Of a stretch of DNA of 64,000 nt, positions 1 through 8,258 are shown in pieces. Source of the DNA: Janthinobacterium sp. B9-8. Lineage in GTDB: Bacteria; Pseudomonadota; Gammaproteobacteria; Burkholderiales; Chitinibacteraceae. The translations under genes and the position numbers were made by a program. The notes under the pieces were generated by a model, which was not told where the DNA came from, ran no database searches, and saw nothing but the letters and a program-made list of their open reading frames with translations. Every line of letters starts with the position of its first letter. The first letter of the stretch is position 1. Location of the stretch: positions 558,001-622,000 of the forward strand of contig NZ_CP014222.1 of NCBI RefSeq assembly GCF_000969645.2. Direction: 5' to 3'.

Positions 1-1070
1 CGGTTCGTACAAGTGCGAGCTGGAGCTGGGAGCTGCCGTTTTATTTTCCTACCCCTAAAGTACCTAGTGATAATCCAATGAGCGAGGCCAAGTTTCAGCT
101 GGGCCGCAGTTTGTTTTACGATGCGCGGCTTTCTGGCAACGGCCAGCAAAGCTGCTCATCCTGCCATGATCAGAGTAAGGCATTCACCGATGGGCGAGCG
201 GTTTCGCTGGGCTCTACCGGCGAGAGCACACCTAGAAATGCGCAAGGTTTGGCCAATGTGGCCTGGCATAGCACTTACACATGGGCCAACCCCGCACTGG
301 CGACGCTGGAGCGGCAGATGGAAGTGCCGCTGTTTGCCGAGCATCCCGTAGAAATGGGTGTCACCGACCAAAACAAGGCCACGATTTTGGCGCGCTTTCA
401 GAGTGATAAGGCTCTGGTGCAGCGCTTTGCCGAAGTCTTCCCCGGTGAGCCGATTGGTTTTTCGCAGATTATTAAAGCGATTGCCACGTTTCAGCGCGGC
501 TTGATTTCTGCTTCGTCTAAATATGATCAGTATTTGCAAGGCAAGGCCACGCTTACATCGGCAGAGCTACGCGGCAAAGATCTGTTTTTTGGCGAGCAGG
601 CCGAGTGTTTTCATTGCCACGGCAGCTTTAATTTTAATGATCAGGTGCGCCATGCGGGCTCCAATACGGCAGAAACGCTGTTCCACAACACAGGGCTTTA
701 TAACATCGATGGTAAAGGTGGCTTTCCCGAGCCTAACCGTGGCTTATTCGAGCTGAGCGGTGTGCCTGCGGATATGGGAATGTTCCGCGCGCCTAGCTTA
801 CGCAATGTGCAGCTTACCGGCCCCTATATGCACGATGGCAGCATCGCCACGCTGGAAGAAGTGCTGGATTTTTATGCAGCAGGCGGGCGTGAAATCAAGA
901 CCGGCCCGCATGCTGGGGACGGCCGCCTTAATCCATTTAAAAGCGATTTGATTGTTCGTATTCAGCTTAACGAGCAAGACAAAACCAATATCGTCGCCTT
1001 TTTAAAGACACTCACCGATGAAAAATTTATTACTGATCAGCGCTTCGCTGATCCTTGCCGCAGCAAATAG
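1..1070 (+). CDS. MbnH-like di-heme cytochrome c peroxidase family protein, 5' end outside window
   Basis: The reading frame is open back to the first bases of the window, so the N-terminus and signal peptide are missing. The first in-frame ATG at 78 is internal, because the residues before it (ELPFYFPTPKVPSDNP) match the usual start region of this family. Two heme-binding CxxCH motifs are visible: CSSCH near residue 26 and CFHCH near residue 175, counting from the ATG at 78. It ends with the family-typical NIVAFLKTLTDEKFITD. MbnH/MauG-like proteins are periplasmic di-heme oxidases, and MbnH modifies a tryptophan in its copper-binding partner MbnP. That partner would be expected just upstream, outside the window. 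The last 53 bases overlap the next gene, which suggests translational coupling. The family is secure; the substrate is inferred. Confidence 0.85.
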   Translation, partial: VRTSASWSWELPFYFPTPKVPSDNPMSEAKFQLGRSLFYDARLSGNGQQSCSSCHDQSKAFTDGRAVSLGSTGESTPRNAQGLANVAWHSTYTWANPALATLERQMEVPLFAEHPVEMGVTDQNKATILARFQSDKALVQRFAEVFPGEPIGFSQIIKAIATFQRGLISASSKYDQYLQGKATLTSAELRGKDLFFGEQAECFHCHGSFNFNDQVRHAGSNTAETLFHNTGLYNIDGKGGFPEPNRGLFELSGVPADMGMFRAPSLRNVQLTGPYMHDGSIATLEEVLDFYAAGGREIKTGPHAGDGRLNPFKSDLIVRIQLNEQDKTNIVAFLKTLTDEKFITDQRFADPCRSK

Positions 1071-2142
1071 CGCGCTGGCCCATGATGGGCCGCATGATGA
1101 TGAAGGCAATACGCAAATTAATCTGCTGACTCATGTGCGCTATCTGAGCGGCGATTCGGCATGGCCTGTTGCCTTGCCGGTATTGGGCGCAAGCACAGAA
1201 GACAGGCGTGGCGCGTGGTACGGCGGCTCTGGTATTGAATGGCGGCAACGCTGGACACCAGAAGTGGATACGCTGCTGATGGCTGCTTACGACGAACATG
1301 AGCAAGGCGTGGTGCTGGATCATGCTGTGATTCGTTATCAAACTGAAAGCGCGCAGCTGGCCTTGGGGCGGCAGTCGCCCGTGTTTGCAGATGCCGGATT
1401 AAGCGCTTGGGCCTTGCCTGATTTATGGCTTTATACGGTATTGGGCGATGATCACTGGCACGAAGATGGCTTAGCCTTGCGTTATACCACCGGCAAGCTG
1501 ACTAGCCACGCCGGTGTTTTTAATGGTCAAGGCTATCCGGGGGCAGAAAGCGCTATGTGGGCGGCAGGCCTCGCCTGGCAAGATGGCCCATGGTTTGTGG
1601 CTGGCCATGCCGCGTATTTACCCGAGGTGAATCGCTCTTTTGCCACCGATGCACATAGCGGGCATAGTCACGCTGGGCAGGCTGTGGGCTGCGGTAAGTT
1701 AACAGATTGCATGGCGGGAAAATCCACCCTGCTGCGCGCTAAGGCTGGCTGGCAAGGGGAGCAATATTGGCTGCAATCAGCGTGGAGCTGGCAGCAGCAG
1801 GATGGTCAGCTGGATAGCACTTTGGGTAAAGTTGCTTATCAGGGTGAGTTAAACAGCTTGGCGCTAGAGGGCGGAGCCAAAATCACCGACACCATTAAAC
1901 TGGCGCTACGCCATGAATGGATGGGAATCAGCCATCAATTAGCAGGCGTGAACGCCGCGCAAATTGCCAGCAAAAACGGTATTGCCAATAGCGACGAGCA
2001 GCCAAGCCAAACAGGTGTACGTCTGAGTTGGCAAGCTCATCCCGCGCATTTGCTGGCGGTGGAGTTGTATCAAACCCAGCGCAATGGCGAATCCAATCAT
2101 CTGGCGATGCTGCAATGGCAGATGAATGCGAGGCTGTATTGA
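1018..2142 (+). CDS. secreted, probably outer-membrane beta-barrel protein of unknown function
   Basis: The 374-residue product starts with a clear signal peptide ending near ALA-HDG, then a short His/Asp-rich stretch (HDGPHDDEG). The remainder alternates aromatic and small residues, with many W and Y, as in outer-membrane barrels, and ends in an aromatic residue (MNARLY). A second His-rich segment (AHSGHSHAG) lies near residue 215. The start overlaps the 3' end of the MbnH-like gene, so the two are very likely co-transcribed. The His-rich segments and the nearby PCu(A)C chaperone suggest a link to metal, perhaps copper. I do not recognise a named family, and the barrel assignment rests on composition only. 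Confidence 0.65.
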   Translation: MKNLLLISASLILAAANSALAHDGPHDDEGNTQINLLTHVRYLSGDSAWPVALPVLGASTEDRRGAWYGGSGIEWRQRWTPEVDTLLMAAYDEHEQGVVLDHAVIRYQTESAQLALGRQSPVFADAGLSAWALPDLWLYTVLGDDHWHEDGLALRYTTGKLTSHAGVFNGQGYPGAESAMWAAGLAWQDGPWFVAGHAAYLPEVNRSFATDAHSGHSHAGQAVGCGKLTDCMAGKSTLLRAKAGWQGEQYWLQSAWSWQQQDGQLDSTLGKVAYQGELNSLALEGGAKITDTIKLALRHEWMGISHQLAGVNAAQIASKNGIANSDEQPSQTGVRLSWQAHPAHLLAVELYQTQRNGESNHLAMLQWQMNARLY

Positions 2143-2158
2143 TGGTTGATAGACCATT

Positions 2159-2560
2159 TTTGTGGGGCGGGTGAAACCCGCGAGAGATGCTGAAAAATAC
2201 GCGGGTTTCACCTCTTGTGCGCTAAGCAAAGTTAAAAAGATAATTTTAGTGCCTTCGGCACGTTGATTTAGGTGCGGGCGTCCCGCTGGACCTTCCTTTC
2301 TTGCGCGGCCAAGAAACGAAGCCAAGCCGCAACCCAAAAAGCACGAAGGCCCCTCATCTGCGAACAATCGAGCGGCGGCTGCGGAACTCGCTTCGCTCAA
2401 ACAGGCATCAAAGAAACCCCGCCCGCTTGTTCCTCGCTTCGGCGTGCTTCAAGGGGGATTTAAGCCCCATTCCTAGAGTGTGGTTGTTACGTTTTTTCGT
2501 TGTTTGCTTAGATTAAAAACAAAATGGTTAGTGCGTATGGATTTTCACCCGCCCTACGAA
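2159..2560. repeat. R1 long dispersed repeat, copy A (about 400 bp)
   Basis: This fills the gap between the barrel gene and the copper chaperone. It begins with GGGCGGGTGAAACCCGCG, closes the first arm with CGCGGGTTTCACC, and ends with TTTCACCCGCCCTACGAA, so its ends are inverted repeats of each other. A second copy lies at 56422-56840 in the same orientation, sharing many blocks such as TAGTGCCTTCGGCACGTTGA and CCAAGAAACGAAGCCAAGCC. A deleted miniature form is at 55611-55669. It looks like a non-autonomous, MITE-like or REP-derived element. Reading frames inside it are not convincing genes. Confidence 0.8.
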
Positions 2561-2622
2561 TGATGCAATGTTTATGTTTTACTTCGGCAGGTTAATGATC
2601 TGCCTCTTTTAAGGGAAATAAA

Positions 2623-3096
2623 ATGAAAAAAATCGCTTTATTACTAGCCGCTTCTTGCGTGTCTTTTGCTGCTTTTGCCCATGAATATAAAGCTGGGGAG
2701 ATTCGGGTGGTGCATCCTTTTTCGGTGCCGACTTTACCGGGCAAGGATGTGGGGACGGTGTATATCGGCCTTGAAAATAAAGGTGCTCAGGCGGATCAGT
2801 TAATCGCAGCGACGAGTGATCGTGCTGCCCGGGTAGAGATCCATACCATGAGTATGGAAGGCGATGTGATGAAAATGCGCCAGGTGCCTGAGCTGGAAGT
2901 GAAGGGCGGAGAAACAATCAAGATGAAGCCGGGTATGGGTTATCACCTGATGATTTTTGGCGTGAAGCAGCCTTTAAAGGTGGGCGATAAATTTCCGCTG
3001 AAATTGCAGTTTAAAAAATCAGGCGCGGTTGAGGTATCGGTGATGGTGCAAGAGCGCGAGGCAGGTGCAAAAGCCGCTGAAGGGCACTTTCATTAA
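2623..3096 (+). CDS. PCu(A)C-type periplasmic copper chaperone
   Basis: The 157-residue product has a signal peptide cleaved near AFA-HEY. The mature part carries the PCu(A)C (DUF461) copper site: His74 and Met85 spaced as H-x10-M, followed by the H-x-M pair His108/Met110 in GMGYHLMIFG. Members carry Cu(I) in the periplasm, typically to the CuA site of cytochrome oxidase. A good ribosome site (AAGGGAAAT) precedes the ATG. The C-terminus (AEGHFH) adds possible metal-binding histidines. It lies downstream of the MbnH-like gene and R1 repeat and may have its own promoter. A role in copper handling together with the upstream genes is inferred from position. Confidence 0.88.
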   Translation: MKKIALLLAASCVSFAAFAHEYKAGEIRVVHPFSVPTLPGKDVGTVYIGLENKGAQADQLIAATSDRAARVEIHTMSMEGDVMKMRQVPELEVKGGETIKMKPGMGYHLMIFGVKQPLKVGDKFPLKLQFKKSGAVEVSVMVQEREAGAKAAEGHFH

Positions 3097-3613
3097 TTGC
3101 TTGCGATAAGGGGGCTAAGCTTGGTTTAGCTTCCTTGTAAACTTGCTTTCTGCCTGCTTAATTGTTTTCTACTTAAGTAAGAATTTTATACCAATTCTTA
3201 CTTAAGCTTTTCTTATGACAATAGCAATTATTTGCCGCTCGTCATGCAAATATTCAAATTTATTTATGCATATGGCTTTGTCATAAGCATAAAAAGCCAA
3301 TATATGCGCTAGATCAAGCAATCTTATGTCATTAAAAGCCAAGCTCTTGCTTCGCTATCGGGGCATTGCCCCGGGATTAATCTCTTACATTAAAACTGCC
3401 AGTGCTAAAAGTGAGTATTTACGCGGCATGGCGGGGATTTTGCACATTGAGAATCTATAAAATTTACGTCGCCTTGGAGCTTGTTTTGAGAATGTAGTTC
3501 ATTTGCTGTGAAAATTACCCACTAAAAAATGGTCCTTTTTAGTAACGCATCCGCCGGTTTGTAAGGTATTAATAGTAGCAACATAACACTGACACTTATT
3601 AAAGGATGCCCTG
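3097..3613. promoter_or_regulatory. 517-bp gap with a perfect 14-bp inverted repeat, upstream of the peptide transporter
   Basis: No gene is seen here. At 3172-3206 there is a perfect AT-rich inverted repeat, CTTAAGTAAGAATT, then a 7-base spacer, then its complement. It has low GC content and no long T-run, so it looks more like an operator or a small palindromic element than a terminator. The transporter promoter should lie in 3480-3600. AAAGGATGCCCTG immediately precedes its ATG. Confidence 0.45.
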
Positions 3614-4993
3614 ATGGCAAATCAGTCTAGCCACCCTAAAGGCCTCTACCTTTTATTTGCCACAGAAATGTGGGAGCGCTTTTCTTACTACGGTAACCGT
3701 GCTTTATTAGCACTGTTTATGATTTCAGCTTTGTCATTTGACAAGCACTTTACCTCGGCACTGTATGGTCAATATACGGGCCTAGTGTATTTGGCCCCCT
3801 TGGTGGGTGGTTATGTTGCCGATCGATTCTGGGGCAATCGCCGTTCAATTGTGGTTGGCGGCATATTAATGGCCATCGGCCAGTTTTTCTTATTCTTTGC
3901 AGGTACTTGGTTTCAAGAAGCTAAACTTGCAATCCCGCTGTTTTATAGTGGTTTAGGTTTTATTATTGCGGGTAATGGCTTTTTTAAACCCAATATCTCG
4001 ACCATGGTTGGCCAGCTTTACGAGCCAAACGATAGTCGTAAAGACACGGCCTATACCATTTTCTATATGGGGATTAACTTAGGCTCGTTTATGGCTCCGC
4101 TGATTTGTGGCGCTTTGGGTGATACCGGTAATCCTGCTGATTTCCGTTGGGGCTTTTTAACGGCCGGTGTGGGGATGCTGATCTCTTTAGTGATATTTAT
4201 TGCTTTTCGCGATAAATATCTGGTTGATCCAGCGGGCCAATTAATTGGTTTAGCACCAAGCAAAATCAGTGCAGAAGAGCGCGCTAAGCGCGATACGCCG
4301 CTGACCCCTGTTGAGATCGAACGCATTATCGTGATTGGCGTATTGTCATTCTTCGTGATTTTCTTCTGGTCTGCATTTGAGCAGGCGGGCGTATCGCTGA
4401 CTTTCTTTGCGGCCGAATCGCTGGATCGTGAAGTGCTGGGCTTTACCGTGCCCACATCATGGTTTCAATCGTTAAACCCAGTGTTTGTACTGATTTTTGC
4501 GCCGGTGCTGGCTTCTCTTTGGACATTCTTGTCGAAAAGAGGCGCAGAGCCAAGCTCACCAACCAAAATGGCCTGGGGCCTGTTATTCCTCGGCTTTGGT
4601 TATATCGTGATTGCGATGGCGGTAAAGCATATCGAGCCGGGCGTAAAAGTATCGATCATGTGGTTGGTGACCATGTACTGGCTGCACACCATGGGCGAGT
4701 TATGTCTTTCTCCGATTGGCTTATCTTTGGTGAATAAGCTTGCGCCCGCACGTTTTGCATCGCTCCTGATGGCGGTTTGGTTTACAGCCAGCGCGGCGGC
4801 AAACTGGTTTGCCGGTATCTTGGCTGGTTTTTACCCAGAATCAGGCCAGGCCGTACCAAGCTTTATGGGCTACCAAATCAACGGCATCTATGAATTCTTT
4901 ATGTTGTTTGTAGGGATGGCGATGGCCGCTGCGGCACTCTTGCTCTTGTCGACCAAGAAACTGCAAAAAATGATGCACCCAGAAGTAGTTTAA
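3614..4993 (+). CDS. POT/PTR family proton-coupled di/tripeptide transporter
   Basis: The 459-residue protein has about 12-14 hydrophobic segments. The N-terminal signature E18-x-x-E21-R22-F23-S-Y-Y is the ExxERFxYY motif of proton-oligopeptide transporters, where the charged residues couple proton binding to transport. A second family motif, GNGFFKPNISTMVGQLY, lies near residue 120. It would import di- and tripeptides through the inner membrane, like DtpA or DtpB. It appears monocistronic, with a strong terminator 30 bases after the stop. Which Dtp paralogue it matches best cannot be told by eye. Confidence 0.9.
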   Translation: MANQSSHPKGLYLLFATEMWERFSYYGNRALLALFMISALSFDKHFTSALYGQYTGLVYLAPLVGGYVADRFWGNRRSIVVGGILMAIGQFFLFFAGTWFQEAKLAIPLFYSGLGFIIAGNGFFKPNISTMVGQLYEPNDSRKDTAYTIFYMGINLGSFMAPLICGALGDTGNPADFRWGFLTAGVGMLISLVIFIAFRDKYLVDPAGQLIGLAPSKISAEERAKRDTPLTPVEIERIIVIGVLSFFVIFFWSAFEQAGVSLTFFAAESLDREVLGFTVPTSWFQSLNPVFVLIFAPVLASLWTFLSKRGAEPSSPTKMAWGLLFLGFGYIVIAMAVKHIEPGVKVSIMWLVTMYWLHTMGELCLSPIGLSLVNKLAPARFASLLMAVWFTASAAANWFAGILAGFYPESGQAVPSFMGYQINGIYEFFMLFVGMAMAAAALLLLSTKKLQKMMHPEVV

Positions 4994-5021
4994 GTTTCCT
5001 TAAGTATTGATGTCCATGTGG

Positions 5022-5053
5022 TGGCCCGTTTCAATGAAACGGGCCATTTTTTT
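5022..5053 (+). terminator. rho-independent terminator of the peptide transporter gene
   Basis: A perfect 10-bp stem (TGGCCCGTTT with AAACGGGCCA) around a 5-base loop is followed directly by seven T residues. It lies 28 bases downstream of the transporter stop codon. Confidence 0.93.
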
Positions 5054-5089
5054 CGTGGAACTCAGCGTGCTTATTTGGGGCAAAGTCTC

Positions 5090-5215
5090 GTAGCTTGGGT
5101 TAGCTGATTTTTATCGCGGTTTTTAGCGGTGAAAATCAGCGTAACCCAACATGCACTCTTGAAAAAAAGAGTTGGGTTACGCGATAAAGCCCGCTAACCC
5201 AAGTACAAGGACTAC
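5090..5215. repeat. palindromic intergenic element with three nested stems
   Basis: An outer pair CTTGGGTTAGC (5094-5104) and GCTAACCCAAG (5193-5203) encloses two further pairs: GCTGATTTT with AAAATCAGC (5103-5111, 5132-5140) and GCGTAACCCAAC with GTTGGGTTACGC (5139-5150, 5171-5182). The RNA or single strand could fold into a cloverleaf. It resembles REP/BIME-type elements. It fills most of the gap before murI. Confidence 0.6.
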
Positions 5216-5344
5216 GTTCTCTCCGTGACTTAATGGGGTAAAGAGTGAGTTTTCCTGTTTTTAAACTAAAAATATGGGACTTAAGCCAGCATTACCGAAC
5301 TTCCAGCTCGCTCAGATCAGTGCTCAGGCGTAAAATGCCATCCC

Positions 5345-6157
5345 ATGCAAAATCCATCTCTTCCTTCTCATCCAATTGGTGTGTTCGATTCTGGCGTAGG
5401 CGGTTTAACCGTAGTGCGCGCTTTGATGGACAGACTGCCGTTTGAAAATATTATTTATTTTGGTGATACCGCCCGTGTGCCCTATGGGGTGAAGTCGGTG
5501 GATACCATTGCCCATTTCACGCAGGAAATTGCCCAGTTTTTGCAAAATCAGCAAGTGAAAATGCTGATTATTGCTTGTAATACCATGGCAGCGGTGGCGG
5601 CAGATCTGGTGCGGGCTAGCGCTAATGTGCCGGTGCTGGATGTTATTGAGGCAGGAGCCAAAAACGCGGTAGATGTGAGCTGGACCGGTGGTATTGGCGT
5701 GATCGGAACGCCTGCCACGATTAACTCCAATGCCTACGCCCGCGCGATCCATCAGTTGAACCCCGGCTACCGTGTGTATTCGCAAGCTTGCCCGCTCTTT
5801 GTGCCGCTGGTCGAAGAGGGGTGGCTGGATCATCCGGTAACTAAGCTTACGGCGCAGGAATACCTAAAGCCCGTTTTCGTAGAAAAAATCGATACGCTGG
5901 TCTTGGGCTGTACCCACTATCCACTGATTAAACCACTGCTCTTAGATGTGGTCGGTGGCCGGATGAAGCTGGTGGATTCGGCTTTATCTATTGCCGATCA
6001 GGCGGCTGATTTACTGCAATCTTCCGGCATGGCTAATCCATCTCATCAGGCCCCGGATTATCGTTTTTACGTGACCGATGTGCCGGTGAAGTTCCAGAGT
6101 ATCGGCGAGCGCTTTTTAGGGCGTAGCCTGAATAAGATTGAGCGGGTGAATCTTTAA
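5345..6157 (+). CDS. murI: glutamate racemase MurI
   Basis: This cytoplasmic enzyme interconverts L- and D-glutamate and supplies D-Glu for peptidoglycan. The 270-residue protein has the N-terminal GVFDSGVGGLTV motif (Asp15, Ser16), the first catalytic cysteine in ACNTM (Cys78), and the second in GCTHYP (Cys189). Length and motif order are normal. The ATG at 5345 is the first plausible start and lies just before the conserved PIGVFDSG. No strong Shine-Dalgarno is visible. The gene stands alone between two palindromic elements. Confidence 0.95.
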   Translation: MQNPSLPSHPIGVFDSGVGGLTVVRALMDRLPFENIIYFGDTARVPYGVKSVDTIAHFTQEIAQFLQNQQVKMLIIACNTMAAVAADLVRASANVPVLDVIEAGAKNAVDVSWTGGIGVIGTPATINSNAYARAIHQLNPGYRVYSQACPLFVPLVEEGWLDHPVTKLTAQEYLKPVFVEKIDTLVLGCTHYPLIKPLLLDVVGGRMKLVDSALSIADQAADLLQSSGMANPSHQAPDYRFYVTDVPVKFQSIGERFLGRSLNKIERVNL

Positions 6158-6182
6158 GATTGATCTAGTTCTATACGCATTC

Positions 6183-6255
6183 AAAGCCTCTGGATTCCCG
6201 AGTGGTTTTATCGGGAATCCAGAGGCTTTGCTGGACCTCCGATAAAACCACTCGG
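6183..6255. other. two mutually exclusive hairpins downstream of murI
   Basis: A perfect 18-bp inverted repeat (6183-6200 with 6212-6229, 11-base loop) begins 25 bases after murI. The top of that hairpin (6198-6214, CCGAGTGGTTTTATCGG) is also perfectly complementary over 17 bp to 6239-6255. Both stems cannot form together. It may terminate murI transcription, although no T-run follows, or it may be a mobile palindrome. Confidence 0.6.
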
Positions 6256-6464
6256 GGGCGACGATTTTGATTTGTTGATGCAGCAAGTCTACTTACATCT
6301 CCCTATAAAAAACCTGCGTATCTAATGCCCGCTTGTAAGCGGTGCAGGGATGCATCTTTGCTGCGCTTATTACAAAGTAGGGGGGTCTGGCAGAGTGCTT
6401 TCAATAAGATGGATGGTGCCATCGCATTTCCTACTAAATTCCTAATAATTAGCTTTTTTTAATG

Positions 6465-6827
6465 TTATTTTTTAGAAAGAACTTGTACTTCCGGGGCATC
6501 CATTTCTTGTTGCAGTTTTTCTAGTTCATCCAGAATATGAAGAAATTTTTGCCCGAATGCTGTAACGCCGTATTCAACGCGCGGCGGCAGCTCCGGGTAG
6601 ACGGTTTTTTCTAAAATGCCGAATTCCATATTTTTACGTAAACACTCATTCAGTACTTTGGTGCTCAGGCCTTCCACACAGCGCACCATTTCACCGGGTC
6701 GATTAATGCCTTTGGCTAAGAGGCTAAACACGGTAAGCGACCATTTGCAGCCGTAAATGGTTTCAACCATGCGCGCACTGCGCTCTGGTGCTGTTTTTTG
6801 AGAAATTCTTTTGCTCTGATTAATCAT
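6465..6827 (-). CDS. HxlR family transcriptional regulator
   Basis: The winged-helix HxlR fold is recognisable from GCKWSLTVFSLLAKGINRPGEM, then LSTKVLNECLRKNMEFGILEK and PPRVEYGVTAFG. I place the start at the ATG ending at 6827, giving 120 residues, the normal HxlR size. An AGGT lies about 9-12 bases upstream. An upstream in-frame ATG at 6911 would add 28 residues that do not resemble the family and lacks a ribosome site. It is divergent from the SDR gene, and HxlR proteins often control such a neighbour. Confidence 0.85.
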   Translation of the reverse strand: MINQSKRISQKTAPERSARMVETIYGCKWSLTVFSLLAKGINRPGEMVRCVEGLSTKVLNECLRKNMEFGILEKTVYPELPPRVEYGVTAFGQKFLHILDELEKLQQEMDAPEVQVLSKK

Positions 6828-6936
6828 CAAGATGTACCTGTTTGTGCCTACCCTACCGTTTTGTGCTTGGTTTTCAGCGGCATAAGGGGGAAATAAACTC
6901 TGTTCACACATCTTACTGATTCACGGAGCAACACCA

Positions 6937-7704
6937 ATGAAAAACTTAAATCAAACGATTGCCCTTATTGTCGGCGGCTCTAGCGGTATGGGGCTGAGCA
7001 CGGCAAAGCGTTTATTAGAGCAAGGCATTAAAACGGTGATTGTAGGTAGCTCTGCCGCCAAATTGGCGCAAGCGCAGCAGCAATTAGCCGGTTTAGGTGA
7101 TCTTGAAACTATGCAGACTGATTTATCCAATACAGGTGATATTGAGCGCTTGATTGCCTTTGCCCGCAACCATGAGCAGCCGATTAAATATTTAGTTAAT
7201 GCAGCCGGATCATTCAATCCCAAGCCATTTCTGGAGCATGAGCAGCAAGATTACGATCAGTATTTAAATTTAAATCGCGCTACTTTTTTTATTACCCAAG
7301 CCGTGGCTAAAAATATGGTGGCCAATGGGGGCGGATCAATTGTCAATATTGGCTCAATGTGGGGTAAGCAAGCCATTAAAGCTACGCCTTCATCGGCTTA
7401 TTCAATGGCTAAAGCGGGTTTGCATTCTTTAACTCAGCATTTGGCGATGGAATTAGCAGAGCATCATATTCGTGTGAATGCGGTTTCGCCCGCTGTGGTG
7501 CAAACGCCGATTTACCAGTCATTTATTGCCGCCGACCAAATCGATGCCGTGCTGGCTTCATTCAATGATTTTCATCCTATAGGCCGGATTGCCCAGCCGG
7601 ATGATGTGGCGAAGGTGATTGAGTTTTTACTGAGTGATAAAGCGGGCTGGGTAACGGGGGCGGTTTGGGATGTAGATGGCGGAGTAATGGCGGGGCGTAA
7701 CTAG
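6937..7704 (+). CDS. short-chain dehydrogenase/reductase (SDR)
   Basis: The 255-residue classical SDR has the cofactor-binding glycine motif GGSSGMG near residue 13, NAAG near residue 88, the catalytic serine region NIGSMWG and the catalytic Y-x-x-x-K as YSMAK near residue 155. It ends with the usual [11 protein letters not shown]. The enzyme is cytoplasmic and NAD(P)(H)-dependent; the substrate cannot be read from the sequence. A CGGAGCAAC ribosome site precedes the ATG. Its promoter shares the 109-bp divergent region with the HxlR regulator, which probably regulates it. Confidence 0.9.
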   Translation: MKNLNQTIALIVGGSSGMGLSTAKRLLEQGIKTVIVGSSAAKLAQAQQQLAGLGDLETMQTDLSNTGDIERLIAFARNHEQPIKYLVNAAGSFNPKPFLEHEQQDYDQYLNLNRATFFITQAVAKNMVANGGGSIVNIGSMWGKQAIKATPSSAYSMAKAGLHSLTQHLAMELAEHHIRVNAVSPAVVQTPIYQSFIAADQIDAVLASFNDFHPIGRIAQPDDVAKVIEFLLSDKAGWVTGAVWDVDGGVMAGRN

Positions 7705-7791
7705 CAGCTTGCCGGGTTTTTCCTGCGATTGCTTAAGCCTGATAGGCTGCGTGGCTTGGCCGATATGGGCCAAGCCCTTTTTAGGCTGCTT

Positions 7792-8115
7792 TTATTTGCC
7801 GTAACCCAGTGTTTCGATTTGCTCAATTTTATTATTAATGGCATTGATCCTGACCATAAGGCGGTTGGGGCCAAAGTTGTATGTCCAGACCTGATGCTCG
7901 GCAGCCCTCTTGTTAGGATCAACTACGGTTTTGCCGTGTCTGTTGGTATAGGTAGCGGGCACGCTATATTCTCTTTTATCGCTTGGAGGCCCGCACTTTT
8001 CTTGCGCCATAAATAAAGGGTCGCCTGTGCTGACCAAACTTTGTTCACAACGCATCGAATCAGCAAAAGCCATCGTGCTGGAGCAAAAGAGCGCAATTAA
8101 GCAGAGAGTTTTCAT
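7792..8115 (-). CDS. small secreted DUF2845-type protein
   Basis: The likely start is the ATG ending at 8115, with AAGGCAATACC upstream. It gives a signal peptide (MKTLCLIALFCSSTMAFA) and a mature protein of about 90 residues. The remaining sequence, with MRCEQSLVSTGDP, EKCGPPSDKREY and VWTYNFGPNRLMVRI, fits the DUF2845 pattern of small periplasmic proteins with two conserved cysteines. Function is unknown. The longer frame to 8205 lacks a signal peptide and is unlikely. It is convergent with the SDR gene. Confidence 0.75.
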   Translation of the reverse strand: MKTLCLIALFCSSTMAFADSMRCEQSLVSTGDPLFMAQEKCGPPSDKREYSVPATYTNRHGKTVVDPNKRAAEHQVWTYNFGPNRLMVRINAINNKIEQIETLGYGK

Positions 8116-8258
8116 GGTATTGCCTTGTGAAGGATGAGCATGGCTGTGATTAAAATGATTTAAGCAGCATTGAGCGATGTACGTAAATAGATCGAGGCAG
8201 ATCATGCCTTTGGGCTATGTTCTTCACAATGGCAATATTTATCTTTAATAACAGTTGC

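Noticed and set aside
1939..2516. Reading frames within repeat R1 (both strands)
   Set aside because: They run across repeat boundaries, lack ribosome sites and have no recognisable product; partial conservation follows from the repeat itself.
6828..6911. Longer HxlR start at 6911
   Set aside because: It adds 28 residues without family resemblance, has no ribosome site and exceeds the usual length.
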